Assembly (NCBI GenBank): GCA_003225335.1
Contig: QHZE01000087.1
Span: 1 to 36,374, forward strand
Reading direction: 5' to 3'
Length of the DNA: 36,374 bases
DNA from: Acidobacteriota bacterium
GTDB lineage: Bacteria > Acidobacteriota > UBA6911
Shown here: piece by piece, positions 7,125-14,676 of the stretch
Position numbering within the stretch: position 1 is the first letter of the stretch
Layout of the letters: every line of letters starts with the position of its first letter
Position numbers and translations under genes: made by a program
Notes under the pieces: model-generated
The model's input: the letters and a program-made list of their open reading frames with translations, nothing else
Database searches by the model: none
What the model was told of the DNA's origin: nothing

Positions 7125-7246
7125 GACAGGATAACAGGATGGGCGAGACTTGCCTCCGCCACTTTCTGGCAGCGTTCCCTGAACTTCCCAACACCATCCT
7201 GTAGATCCTGTTATCCCGTCAAGAAACTTATCCTGTCATCCTGTCA
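7125..7246. repeat. ACAGGATAACAGGAT-type inverted repeat cluster
   Basis: GACAGGATAACAGGATGGG at 7125-7143 is mirrored imperfectly by CCATCCTGTAGATCCTGTTATC at 7194-7215 and again by TTATCCTGTCATCCTGTC at 7229-7246. Most of the 7097-7288 gap is made of these copies. No gene is present. Confidence 0.6.
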
Positions 7247-7288
7247 GATTACTCACCCGCTTGCCGCGCAACGCCGGAAATTGACCTT

Positions 7289-8878
7289 ATGAACTTCAAT
7301 CTTCCCGATCGCATCAAGACAACGCCCCTTGTTCTTTTGACTGCGATATTTCTCACGATCGGCTTTTTGGCTTCAGGCGTCGCTTTTTTCTACCCGCTCG
7401 AAATCGAGACCCGCGAATCCACCGTGTGGCTGTGCGTGCTTGCGTCACAACAGGGCATCAACATCTACGACCACAGTCGCGTTGCCTTTGTAAACATGAA
7501 TCATGGCCCTTTCGATCCTCTGTTTAAATTTGCGGTTGCAACGATGTTTCCGTTTCTCGAGTCATGGCAGGTCACCAGATTCGCCGTGTTCTTGCTGCCT
7601 TTTGTATTCCTCTTTGTCACCTTTAAACTGGCCGGCAAGTCCCCTGGCAGGACACGCTTAAACGTCCTGTTCCTCGCGGCAACAGGTTATCTGTTTTTAT
7701 TGCTTTCCGCGAAGGACGTCATCTTGCTGGGGCGGTCGGACGCAACCGTGGCGGTGCTCTTTCTGCTCCTGGCGTATGCTTCCACCGCGTTTTCACCGCG
7801 GACGAAACTGCGCGCGGGCACTCATGGGTTTATTTGCGGAGTGCTCGGAACCTCGGTGATGCTCACGAACTGGCGAGCGGTTCCGCCTGTTATTGCGGTC
7901 CTGCTGTTCGCTCTCTGGACATACAGGCAAACCGATCGGGCTCCTGGAAAACTGGGCCGCTACTATGCGCTGTCTTGTATCGGCGCCTCCCTTGTAATGT
8001 CCGCTTTGATCCTGCACTACTTATTCGATTTTAACTTGACCCTTTATTACAAGCATTTCTTCGGTTTCTATTCGCATGGAGCCGGATGGGTTAGCTCCAA
8101 CTCGCGCGGTCTTGTCCCGTTTGGTGATTCGTACGACCATTCCATGTTCAGTTTTCTGAAATCATTGTTCTATCCTGCGGCCGACACCATAACGCTGAAG
8201 GGTGGGCCGCTATTGCTTGCGTTGGTTGCGTACCTTTTCATTCCACGCAAAGCAGATTCCGCCAACAAGGCATGGAGCCTGCTGAGCCTTTCCGTGTTGG
8301 CCTTTTGCGTGATGGCTTACTACCTGCAGTTTTATGGCGGCGGGCCGCATTACTTTGTCCCGTTCTTCATCCTGCTCTGGTTCTTTCTCTGCCGTAATTT
8401 CTCAAGAATGGCTCCTGCGAGACTGACTCTCTTGGGGGTCTGCATGCTGGCGCTCGTATGCGTAAATTATCGAACCGTCCTGCTGCCGACGCTCAAGAGA
8501 GGAATCAAGATTCAGCGGGCATACGATTTCATGACCAGCGTAAGGTCGCTGCAAGACTCGAACACGATCCTGAGTGAAGACACTTTCCTGTTCAGAAGAT
8601 CGCGCCATGGAGAATCGATCGACATGGGGGACACGGTGTCGGCCTTCCGGAGGACAGGTTATTACGGTGACGAATTCAACAAGACGGTCGACCGCCATTT
8701 TGAGCGAACCAAAAGTGATCCACCCGATTACGTATTGACCGGATTCACTGAAAGTCCTGAATTGCGGAGCTTGATCGAGGAGAATTACGTCCTGGTAGCT
8801 GAAGGACCGCATAACCTGACTGCCAACGGCGGTACCAGCTCGAGGCTCTTCAAGCGAAAGACCTTGATAGCGGACTGA
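7289..8878 (+). CDS. Polytopic membrane protein, putative GT-C fold glycosyltransferase
   Basis: 529 residues with about ten hydrophobic segments. The first is residues about 14-36, and the last near residue 400 is followed by a soluble C-terminal domain of about 130 residues (VLTGFTESPELRSLIEENY). The pattern of an N-terminal membrane helix, a luminal loop with acidic residues (YPLEIETRESTVW), many helices and a C-terminal soluble tail is that of ArnT/PMT-like GT-C transferases using polyprenyl-phosphate sugars. No catalytic Asp/Glu pair can be assigned with certainty. ATG 7289 is used and there is only a weak GGAAA upstream. The stop overlaps the start of the next gene by one base (TGATG), so the two are probably co-translated. 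Confidence 0.6.
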   Translation: MNFNLPDRIKTTPLVLLTAIFLTIGFLASGVAFFYPLEIETRESTVWLCVLASQQGINIYDHSRVAFVNMNHGPFDPLFKFAVATMFPFLESWQVTRFAVFLLPFVFLFVTFKLAGKSPGRTRLNVLFLAATGYLFLLLSAKDVILLGRSDATVAVLFLLLAYASTAFSPRTKLRAGTHGFICGVLGTSVMLTNWRAVPPVIAVLLFALWTYRQTDRAPGKLGRYYALSCIGASLVMSALILHYLFDFNLTLYYKHFFGFYSHGAGWVSSNSRGLVPFGDSYDHSMFSFLKSLFYPAADTITLKGGPLLLALVAYLFIPRKADSANKAWSLLSLSVLAFCVMAYYLQFYGGGPHYFVPFFILLWFFLCRNFSRMAPARLTLLGVCMLALVCVNYRTVLLPTLKRGIKIQRAYDFMTSVRSLQDSNTILSEDTFLFRRSRHGESIDMGDTVSAFRRTGYYGDEFNKTVDRHFERTKSDPPDYVLTGFTESPELRSLIEENYVLVAEGPHNLTANGGTSSRLFKRKTLIAD

Positions 8879-9432
8879 TGCCATCTCCGGTTGGACATTC
8901 AATAATCGCTTTCACCTTCTATCGACTCTCGGCCAGGCCGCATGAACCGCTTGGTTGGCGGAAACTTGCGCTTTATCTCTTTGCCGCAAACGCGCCGGAT
9001 CTGGACTTCATTCCAGGATTGCTTATCGGGCAGCCCGACCGGTTTCATCACGGGGCCGGTCACAGCGTCGGCTTCGCAGTCCTGTTCGCCCTTGTTTTCG
9101 GTCTCCTCAGTCACGTCATGAAGATAGATTCCGTCCAATCGAGTTCGCCCATTCTTTTCGGCCTCTACTTGTCACATCTCGGCGTGGATTGCTTTAGCAT
9201 AGACACGGCCGCGCCGTACGGGATGACGCTCTTTTGGCCGGTCAGTCATGCATATTACAAAGCCGCAATTGGAGTTTTGCCGGACATCAGGCGCTGCAAT
9301 TCGAGCAACTATTTCTTCGCAAGTCTCTTCTCTGCCCACAATCTCCGGTCTGTGTGCCTGGAGCTTCTCATATTTCTCCCTCCGGCTCTCCTGGCAACTG
9401 CCTTCAAGGGGCAGGCCAGGCAGGGCGCCTGA
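8878..9432 (+). CDS. YdjM/LexA-binding-like inner-membrane metal-dependent hydrolase family protein
   Basis: 184 residues with several membrane segments and the hallmark residues of the PF04307 family: an N-terminal GHSIIAF, ANAPDLDF, HHGAGHSVGFA and HLGVDCFSIDTAAPYGMTLF, which hold conserved His and Asp residues likely to bind metal. Members are annotated as membrane-bound metal-dependent hydrolases (YdjM), but the reaction is not established. In polysaccharide loci they sit beside GT-C transferases, as here. ATG 8878 shares one base with the upstream stop. The rather abrupt C-terminus (AFKGQARQGA) precedes a gene remnant. Confidence 0.75.
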   Translation: MPSPVGHSIIAFTFYRLSARPHEPLGWRKLALYLFAANAPDLDFIPGLLIGQPDRFHHGAGHSVGFAVLFALVFGLLSHVMKIDSVQSSSPILFGLYLSHLGVDCFSIDTAAPYGMTLFWPVSHAYYKAAIGVLPDIRRCNSSNYFFASLFSAHNLRSVCLELLIFLPPALLATAFKGQARQGA

Positions 9433-9439
9433 GACACTT

Positions 9440-9661
9440 TTGAACGGAAGACCATTGAATACGATTGATTTCTTATTTCTTGAGTCCCGGAATCTGAAGG
9501 GCTTTCCGTTCCTCGAGGCTTTTGCAAAAGCTGAAACCGCTGATTTCGAGCGATTGTATGCCGGGAAGGACTCCTTTGGAGGTTCCATCGAGTTATACCG
9601 GTTCAAAAGATCTGCGCCGGTTCCTGAAACGGCCGGAAAGACGGAGGGCACCCACGAATGA
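9440..9661 (+). pseudogene. Orphan C-terminal fragment resembling a GT-C/GT39 membrane glycosyltransferase
   Basis: The frame ending at TGA 9659-9661 encodes IDFLFLESRNLKGFPFLEAF and then ADFERLYAGKDSFGGSIELY-RF. This resembles the soluble C-terminal end of ArnT/GT39-type proteins ('..FLEAF..DF..VYEGKDSFGGSIEIY'). No matching N-terminal or transmembrane part exists upstream; that space is the YdjM-like gene in another frame. A TTG at 9440 could start a 73-residue peptide, but a gene remnant left by a deletion is more likely. Its stop still overlaps the next gene in an ATGA junction, consistent with its being the end of a once full-length operon gene. Confidence 0.5.
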
Positions 9662-10848
9662 GCACAGTCTACCAAGAACGGTTGGCTTCACGGTCGCGTC
9701 TTTCTGATGGATGTGGCTCGGTTCCGGAACCATCCCCAAAGCTGTCCATTGTCGTTGCGGCATATTGTGAGAAGGATAACCTCCAGAAACTGTATGAAGA
9801 CCTGGTGGAGGCCCTGAAACCTCTGGACGTGACGTGGGAACTGATCCTGGTGGACGACGGAAGTACGGACGAGGATACCTGGAATGAAATCGCCGCGCTC
9901 CACTGCAGGGACGCGCGGGTTAAAGGCGTGAGGTTCTCCCGGAATTTCGGACATCAATACGGTCTTTTCGCCGGACTCTCCAGTGCGCGTGGGCAGGCCG
10001 TCGTGACGATGGATGCGGACCTCCAGCACCCGCCATCGGCGATTCCTCTGCTTCTGCGGGAATGGGATAACGGGCGGAAGATCGTCCATACCGTCAGGAT
10101 CGACAATGGAGACACGTCGTGGTTAAAAAGGACGACTTCGCTGGCCTTCTACAAGCTGTTTTCATTTTTGAGCGGCGTGGACCTTTCCGCAGGGATGTCG
10201 GATTTTCGCCTCTTGGACAGGCGGGTGGTTAACGAACTCCTTCAATTCAGGGAAATGGGCCTTTTCCTACGCGGCCTGGTCCACTGGGTGGGATACCCGA
10301 GCTCGAAGATCGAATTTCAATGCCAAAGCCGATTCGCGGGAACAAGTAAATATAATTTCCGCCGTATGCTTAGATTCGCCTGGACCGGGATCACGTCGTT
10401 CTCCACCATTCCGCTGCGGGCCGGCATCATTATCGGGCTGCTGACAAGTTTGGTCGCCTTCTATCAGTTGGGTGAGGCGCTTTGGCTCAAGTGTTTCACC
10501 GACCGCGCCGTACCAGGATGGGCTTCTATTATCGGTCTGCAGTCTTTGTTGTTTGGCGTGCTGTTCATCTTGCTCGGAATTCTGGGAGAATACATGGCAC
10601 GGATTCTGGAGGAGGTTCGCGCACGGCCTCGATTTATTGTCAGTGAATGCCAGGCAAACCTGCCAAGCTCATCGTGCACGGTGACGATTTCGGGATTTCG
10701 GAAAGAATCAACGACGGCATTTTGCGCGCCCACTGCGACGGGATTCTTACTTCCTCGTCAATTATTGCCAACGGAGAGGCATTTGAACACGCGGCTGCCC
10801 TTGCCCGTTCGACCCCCAGTTTGGATATCGGTGTTCACCTCACCCTGA
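9658..10848 (+). CDS. Polyprenyl-phosphate glycosyltransferase, GT2 (GtrB/ArnC/DPM1-like), with anomalous C-terminus
   Basis: 396 residues. The catalytic domain has SIVVAAYCEKDNL, LVDDGSTDED, the DxD motif in TMDADLQHPP and RFAGTSKYNF, followed by two membrane helices (about residues 257-280 and 300-325) and LGEYMARILEEVRARPRFIV. This is the classic GtrB-type layout, transferring a sugar to undecaprenyl phosphate to serve the GT-C enzymes nearby. Normal proteins stop soon after RPRFIV; here the frame runs on for about 70 residues of unlike composition, all overlapping the deacetylase gene by 202 bp. A TGA at 10644-10646 in another frame, directly before the next ATG, suggests the original stop was lost by a small indel. 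The start is ATG 9658 in an ATGA overlap. Confidence 0.85.
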   Translation: MSTVYQERLASRSRLSDGCGSVPEPSPKLSIVVAAYCEKDNLQKLYEDLVEALKPLDVTWELILVDDGSTDEDTWNEIAALHCRDARVKGVRFSRNFGHQYGLFAGLSSARGQAVVTMDADLQHPPSAIPLLLREWDNGRKIVHTVRIDNGDTSWLKRTTSLAFYKLFSFLSGVDLSAGMSDFRLLDRRVVNELLQFREMGLFLRGLVHWVGYPSSKIEFQCQSRFAGTSKYNFRRMLRFAWTGITSFSTIPLRAGIIIGLLTSLVAFYQLGEALWLKCFTDRAVPGWASIIGLQSLLFGVLFILLGILGEYMARILEEVRARPRFIVSECQANLPSSSCTVTISGFRKESTTAFCAPTATGFLLPRQLLPTERHLNTRLPLPVRPPVWISVFTSP

Positions 10849-11501
10849 TCGAAGAAATACCCCTGCTGGATCCGGCAGAGCTTCCGACCCTGGTGAAAGT
10901 GGATGGCAAGTTTCACCCGCATGCCATGCAGTTTGTCAGGCGATACTTTTCAGGAAGAATCAATTTGCAGGAAGTAAGGAGAGAGCTGGAGGCACAGGTT
11001 CAGAAGGTGTATGCCGCCGGCCTGGTCCCGAGCCATTTCGATAGTCACCAGCACGTTCATATCCTGCCTGGGATTCTGAAAATTGTGGTGGAGCTGAGTC
11101 AAAAGTATGGCATTCCGTCAATTCGTTTGCCCCGTGAAGCCGGCGTCTTCAGAAAAATGGGGCGCGTGCCCTTTGCGCGGCTAGTACAGGCGATGGTGCT
11201 GAATACTTTCTGCCAAATGGCAAAGGGCAGAATTGAACGAAGAACCGATTCTTTTTCTGGGTTTTTGTACGGGGGCAATCTGAACAAGGAGAACCTGTTG
11301 AACCTTCTCAAGCATCTGCCGCGCCACGGGACATGTGAGATCATGTGTCATCCGGGTCTGGAAGGCTCCGGCTCCCCGTATGACCACTGGGGATATCATT
11401 GGCCGGATGAACTAAGCGCCCTCGTCGATGCTGACATCAAGGAATTTGTTCGTAAAGAGGGTATTCAACTTACATCTTGCCGCGAGCTTGAGAGCCGATA
11501 G
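10647..11501 (+). CDS. ChbG/HpnK (YdjC) family carbohydrate deacetylase
   Basis: 284 residues. The metal site motifs of the YdjC fold are visible: HGDDFGISERINDGI near the N-terminus (catalytic/metal Asp pair), IGVHLTL, SHFDSHQHVHILP with metal-binding histidines, and EIMCHPGLEGSG near the C-terminus. Family members deacetylate N-acetylated sugars (ChbG on chitooligosaccharides) or hopanoid sugar groups (HpnK). In this locus it would de-N-acetylate a sugar in the polymer or lipid intermediate (inference). ATG 10647 is fixed by the HGDDFG motif only 10 residues in, so the long overlap with the preceding GT2 frame is real on the DNA. Confidence 0.85.
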   Translation: MPGKPAKLIVHGDDFGISERINDGILRAHCDGILTSSSIIANGEAFEHAAALARSTPSLDIGVHLTLIEEIPLLDPAELPTLVKVDGKFHPHAMQFVRRYFSGRINLQEVRRELEAQVQKVYAAGLVPSHFDSHQHVHILPGILKIVVELSQKYGIPSIRLPREAGVFRKMGRVPFARLVQAMVLNTFCQMAKGRIERRTDSFSGFLYGGNLNKENLLNLLKHLPRHGTCEIMCHPGLEGSGSPYDHWGYHWPDELSALVDADIKEFVRKEGIQLTSCRELESR

Positions 11502-11507
11502 TGACGT

Positions 11508-11594
11508 ATGAGGATAGTTTCGATAAATCGCCCCTGGGCCTTCAAATTCTGTTCCGAAAGCCATGATCTTCAACTCTTCCACGGATCCCGATGA
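11508..11594 (+). CDS. Small ORF of 28 codons, unknown
   Basis: ATG 11508 reads MRIVSINRPWAFKFCSESHD and ends at TGA 11592-11594, overlapping the next ATG as ATGA, the junction style used throughout this locus. The opening MRIVSINRP resembles the first strand of a glycosyltransferase or sugar enzyme. It may be the stump of a deleted gene or only a translational coupler. No function can be assigned. Confidence 0.2.
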   Translation: MRIVSINRPWAFKFCSESHDLQLFHGSR

Positions 11595-13219
11595 GCAGCG
11601 CTAGTCCCTGGTTAGCCACATGGGAAACGGCTCGTCCCAAGGCTGCCTACTGGTCTGCGGCCGTCCTGGTTGCACCACTGTTCCTCCTGGCGCTGTATAT
11701 CTACGGCCATGGGTTAGGGAAGCGCAGCCTGTCCATCGACGAGCTCTACCACGTGTATGCGGCGGATTCACTGAACCGGGATGGAACGTTTGCCCTTCCC
11801 TCCGGACGGCCGTATGAACGGGCGGCGCCCTACACTTATGCCGTGGGCCTTTCTTTCAAGTACCTGGGGGTTTCCGAATTCTCCGCGCGGATCCCCAGCG
11901 TTCTTTTTGGGCTGCTTTACCTGGCGCTTTTTTTCCGCCTGGTGGACACTTCTTTCGGCCGGGGCGCTGCCGTCTTGAGCGCGCTCCTCGTCGTCCTGTC
12001 CCCGCTCGAAGTCTATTACGCGCGGGAATGCCGGTTCTATTCGTTGCTTCAAGTGTCTTATTTGGTCCTGGTTTATTCGTTCTTCAAGCTGTTCGAGACT
12101 TTCAGAGAAGCGCAGCCGGCATGGGACTCAAGGCGCGTGCGCAAGCTCGTGCTACTGAGCCTGGTGTTTGCAGTGGCGGGATATCTGTGCCTCAAGATGC
12201 AAGCCTTCGGAACTTTGCTGTTTCTCCCTTCGGTAGCCCTTTTCGTTGTGTTTACGTTGATCAATACGTTTTTTGCGAGGCGTTCGGCGCCGCCGCTCAA
12301 ATTTGCGCTAACCGCGGCCGGGGTCCTCGCGACTGCCGTAGCAGGCCTCTATCTCTCGACAGAGCTTCTGGGCGCCACTTTTTTTCAGTCATTCACCTAC
12401 GTTCCCAGATGGGCCAGCTACTTTGCGGGCGATCGCCTGTTTTATTTTCGCGTGTTGTATCACCAGAATGCTTTGCTTTGCCTCCTCGTCCCTGTGGGTG
12501 CGCTGCTCGCTATGCGGGGGAACGCGGCCGGCGCTCTTTACTTTGGTTCTCTTTTCGCAGCGCCCTTCATGATCCTGTCGTTTCTGCCTCTGAAACAAGA
12601 TCGGCTTTTGCACCATGTCTACCCGTTCGCGCTTGTTTTAATCTCCGTCTGCATCGTTGTCTCCTTTGGCAAGATCATGGAGATCCTCCGGCTGAGGACG
12701 GGCGGACCGAAACGATGGATGACGGCGCTGTTGTTGATCGGCACGATTACTGCCTTGGCCGCCAACACCGCATTCGCCTATGGCCGCTTTAAAATATCTT
12801 TTCCCCCGACGCCGGGCTGGAAGGAAACGTGTTCCTCATTGAGAAGCAGAATATCCGGTGACGACATTGTGGTTACGGACAATTCCATTGCGGTCCGGCA
12901 CTACCTGGGCAGGGTCGATTACGTGATGGACGAAAATTTGCTGGAAATCAGCAAGCAGGCCGGATGCCGCGACCGGAGCGGCAGGTGGCGCGACTATTAC
13001 ACGGACGCCGTCCATATAACTTCGATCGGTGAACTGATGGAACTGGCGGGCGGCGGCAAGCGGGCATGGATCCTTTTGGGGCACGACGGAAGCGGGTTTC
13101 GCAGCATCCACGAGTTCGCCGGAACGATCGGTAAACCGATCACCGGCGACGCGATCGACGAAGAAATAAAAGTGTACAGCGTTGGTCCGTCATTCAGGCC
13201 AGGTCTGCCGATACAGTGA
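11591..13219 (+). CDS. GT39/ArnT-like polyprenyl-phosphate-dependent membrane glycosyltransferase
   Basis: 542 residues. After a first membrane helix (about residues 23-42) comes an extracytoplasmic loop with the acidic pair SIDELYHVYAADSL, the usual GT-C catalytic Asp/Glu position, followed by roughly ten more helices (e.g. SARIPSVLFGLLYLALFFRL). A soluble C-terminal domain of about 140 residues begins after the last helix near residue 400. Such enzymes take a sugar from undecaprenyl phosphate, presumably loaded by the GtrB-type GT2 genes of this locus, and add it outside the cytoplasmic membrane. The start at ATG 11591 has no clear ribosome site. The stop overlaps the next gene (GTGA), so the two are coupled. 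Confidence 0.75.
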   Translation: MSSASPWLATWETARPKAAYWSAAVLVAPLFLLALYIYGHGLGKRSLSIDELYHVYAADSLNRDGTFALPSGRPYERAAPYTYAVGLSFKYLGVSEFSARIPSVLFGLLYLALFFRLVDTSFGRGAAVLSALLVVLSPLEVYYARECRFYSLLQVSYLVLVYSFFKLFETFREAQPAWDSRRVRKLVLLSLVFAVAGYLCLKMQAFGTLLFLPSVALFVVFTLINTFFARRSAPPLKFALTAAGVLATAVAGLYLSTELLGATFFQSFTYVPRWASYFAGDRLFYFRVLYHQNALLCLLVPVGALLAMRGNAAGALYFGSLFAAPFMILSFLPLKQDRLLHHVYPFALVLISVCIVVSFGKIMEILRLRTGGPKRWMTALLLIGTITALAANTAFAYGRFKISFPPTPGWKETCSSLRSRISGDDIVVTDNSIAVRHYLGRVDYVMDENLLEISKQAGCRDRSGRWRDYYTDAVHITSIGELMELAGGGKRAWILLGHDGSGFRSIHEFAGTIGKPITGDAIDEEIKVYSVGPSFRPGLPIQ

Positions 13220-14397
13220 TTAAGGTTGGCATTGAGTGCGAATCGATCGAAGGCAAGCAGTGGGGCGTGGGGAGGATCGTCAGCAAACTGCTGGAGGATA
13301 TCTCTCTCCGCGGGGATCTCGCGCGGGAATTCAAATTCCATCTATATTTCAAATCGCGGATTCCGGATCTACCCTGCCTGGAGAATCCGATATTTGTAAA
13401 AACCCTGGTTGGACGGGTTGCTGAGCCGATTCTGCCGGGTGGAGCAGCCGCAGTACCCTTCGGTCTGTATTATTATCTGCTCTTGCCGCTTCGTCTCCGC
13501 TCCGACGGACTCGACGCGACTTACTTCCCGAATTACATGCTTCCGATGCTGTTTAGCGGGAGGTCGCTCGTAGATCTGACCGAGGATGTTCACCACGAAG
13601 CCCATTATGGCAGCAATCCCTTTCTCTGGCGTTTGGGATTCAGGGTTTTCTGCTGGTGGGCCGCGAAGCACGGGACCAGAGTCGAGAGCTTTTCCGAATC
13701 GTCAAGAAGGGAGCTCGCGAGACTCTATAAAATACCAATCGAAAAGATTGCGGTTAACTATCACGGCGTGGACGTATCGCTGGCCGGCAACGGGCGCGGG
13801 CCCCAGAGAAACACCCGTGAGCCGTTCCTTCTCTACTTCGGGCAGGCGTTTCCGCGCCGCCATCTGAAAGAGACCATGCTTGCCTTTGAGATCGTTGCCA
13901 GGAGACTTCCCGCTCTGAGGCTGATTGCGGTGGGATGCGACAGATACAACCCTCCAATCATAAAGAAGTTGCAAGGCGCCATAAATAAACGGCTCGGGCG
14001 CGAGGCCATCCTGCACAAGGAATATGTCACGGAAGAGGAGCGCGATGCTCTCTTTTACGGGGCTGAGGCCCTGGTCTATATCTCCACCAGGGAGGCCTTT
14101 GGGTTGCCTCCTCTTGAGGCCCTGGCGTACGGGACCGCGCCCATTGTAGCTCGGACCGCAACAACGGAGGAGCTTCTCGCAGACAAGGCATTTTTTGTAA
14201 GCGATCCGGATTCCGTGGAATCTATCGCCGATTGCATGGTGGAAGCGCTTACCAATCATAAGAAGCGCGATGAGATTCGGAAGCGGGGACCTGAAATAGT
14301 GAGTCAATACAGCTGGCAGGCCCACACCGATCGATTTCTGGACATTTTGCGAGCGTTGTGTGACACGGAGCGCAGGGGTTTGGCGCCCCGCGTTTGA
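13216..14397 (+). CDS. Glycosyltransferase family 4 (GT-B)
   Basis: 393 residues starting at GTG 13216 inside a GTGA overlap. The N-terminal half carries GIECESIEGKQWGVGRIVSK and a SEDVHHEAHYG-like acceptor loop (LTEDVHHEAHYGSN). The C-terminal half has LLYFGQAFPRRHLKETMLAF, VTEEERDALFYGAEALVYIS and REAFGLPPLEALAYGTAPIV, the EX7E-type donor-binding motif of GT4. It should transfer a sugar from a nucleotide donor, perhaps GDP-heptose or GDP-mannose given the locus, to the growing lipid-linked unit in the cytoplasm. Specificity is not visible. Confidence 0.85.
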   Translation: MIKVGIECESIEGKQWGVGRIVSKLLEDISLRGDLAREFKFHLYFKSRIPDLPCLENPIFVKTLVGRVAEPILPGGAAAVPFGLYYYLLLPLRLRSDGLDATYFPNYMLPMLFSGRSLVDLTEDVHHEAHYGSNPFLWRLGFRVFCWWAAKHGTRVESFSESSRRELARLYKIPIEKIAVNYHGVDVSLAGNGRGPQRNTREPFLLYFGQAFPRRHLKETMLAFEIVARRLPALRLIAVGCDRYNPPIIKKLQGAINKRLGREAILHKEYVTEEERDALFYGAEALVYISTREAFGLPPLEALAYGTAPIVARTATTEELLADKAFFVSDPDSVESIADCMVEALTNHKKRDEIRKRGPEIVSQYSWQAHTDRFLDILRALCDTERRGLAPRV

Positions 14398-14424
14398 GCG
14401 GCGAAGGCGCAAAATCTTTTCACC

Positions 14425-14462
14425 ACAGATGAACACAGATTAACACGGATGTGTTCATCTGT
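14425..14462. repeat. Perfect 13-bp inverted repeat, CACAGATGAACACAGATTAA family
   Basis: ACAGATGAACACA at 14425-14437 is matched exactly by TGTGTTCATCTGT at 14450-14462 around a 12-base loop. The phrase CACCACAGATGAACACAG is a well-known dispersed intergenic repeat type in soil bacteria. It lies just after the GT4 gene and may form a transcript-ending hairpin, though no U-tract follows. Confidence 0.7.
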
Positions 14463-14515
14463 ACTACTAAGGTGCAAATCCTTTGCCGCTTGGAAAGAAT
14501 TCTTCTTCGCGGATT

Positions 14516-14587
14516 CTTTGCGCTGTTCGCGTCTTCGCGGCTAATTCCGGACAGCGCTTTCACCGCTAAGACGCGAAGGACGCAAAG
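14516..14587. repeat. Imperfect 25-bp inverted repeat, GACGCGAAGGACGCAAAG family
   Basis: The arm at 14516-14540 (CTTTGCG...TTCGCGTCTT.GCGG) pairs with 14563-14587 (CCGCTAAGACGCGAAGGACG-CAAAG) with four mismatches and a 22-base loop. Together with the adjacent 13-bp repeat it fills most of the 14398-14676 gap, which contains no gene. A partial copy, GTCTTTGCGTCCTGGTGGCG, occurs at 31431-31450. Confidence 0.65.
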
Positions 14588-14676
14588 AAAACGCTAAGCA
14601 GATAGTTTGGTTGCGGCTCGGCTGTCTCTGTGGTCATTCCCACTCTCTCAAACCATCCCTCAGGAATAACAAGGTG

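Noticed and set aside
11768-12792. Long alternative frames inside the GT39 gene, including a 254-residue + frame
   Set aside because: The main frame has consistent membrane helices and a catalytic acidic pair; the alternative is Cys/Arg/Ser-rich without any motif.
13702-14436. 244-residue minus-strand frame across the GT4 gene
   Set aside because: It is antisense to a well-supported GT4 and lacks motifs; long antisense frames are common in GC-rich coding DNA.
14398-14600. CRISPR-like short repeats
   Set aside because: The copies are inverted, not direct, with no regular spacer length and no cas genes; they fit dispersed palindromic repeats.
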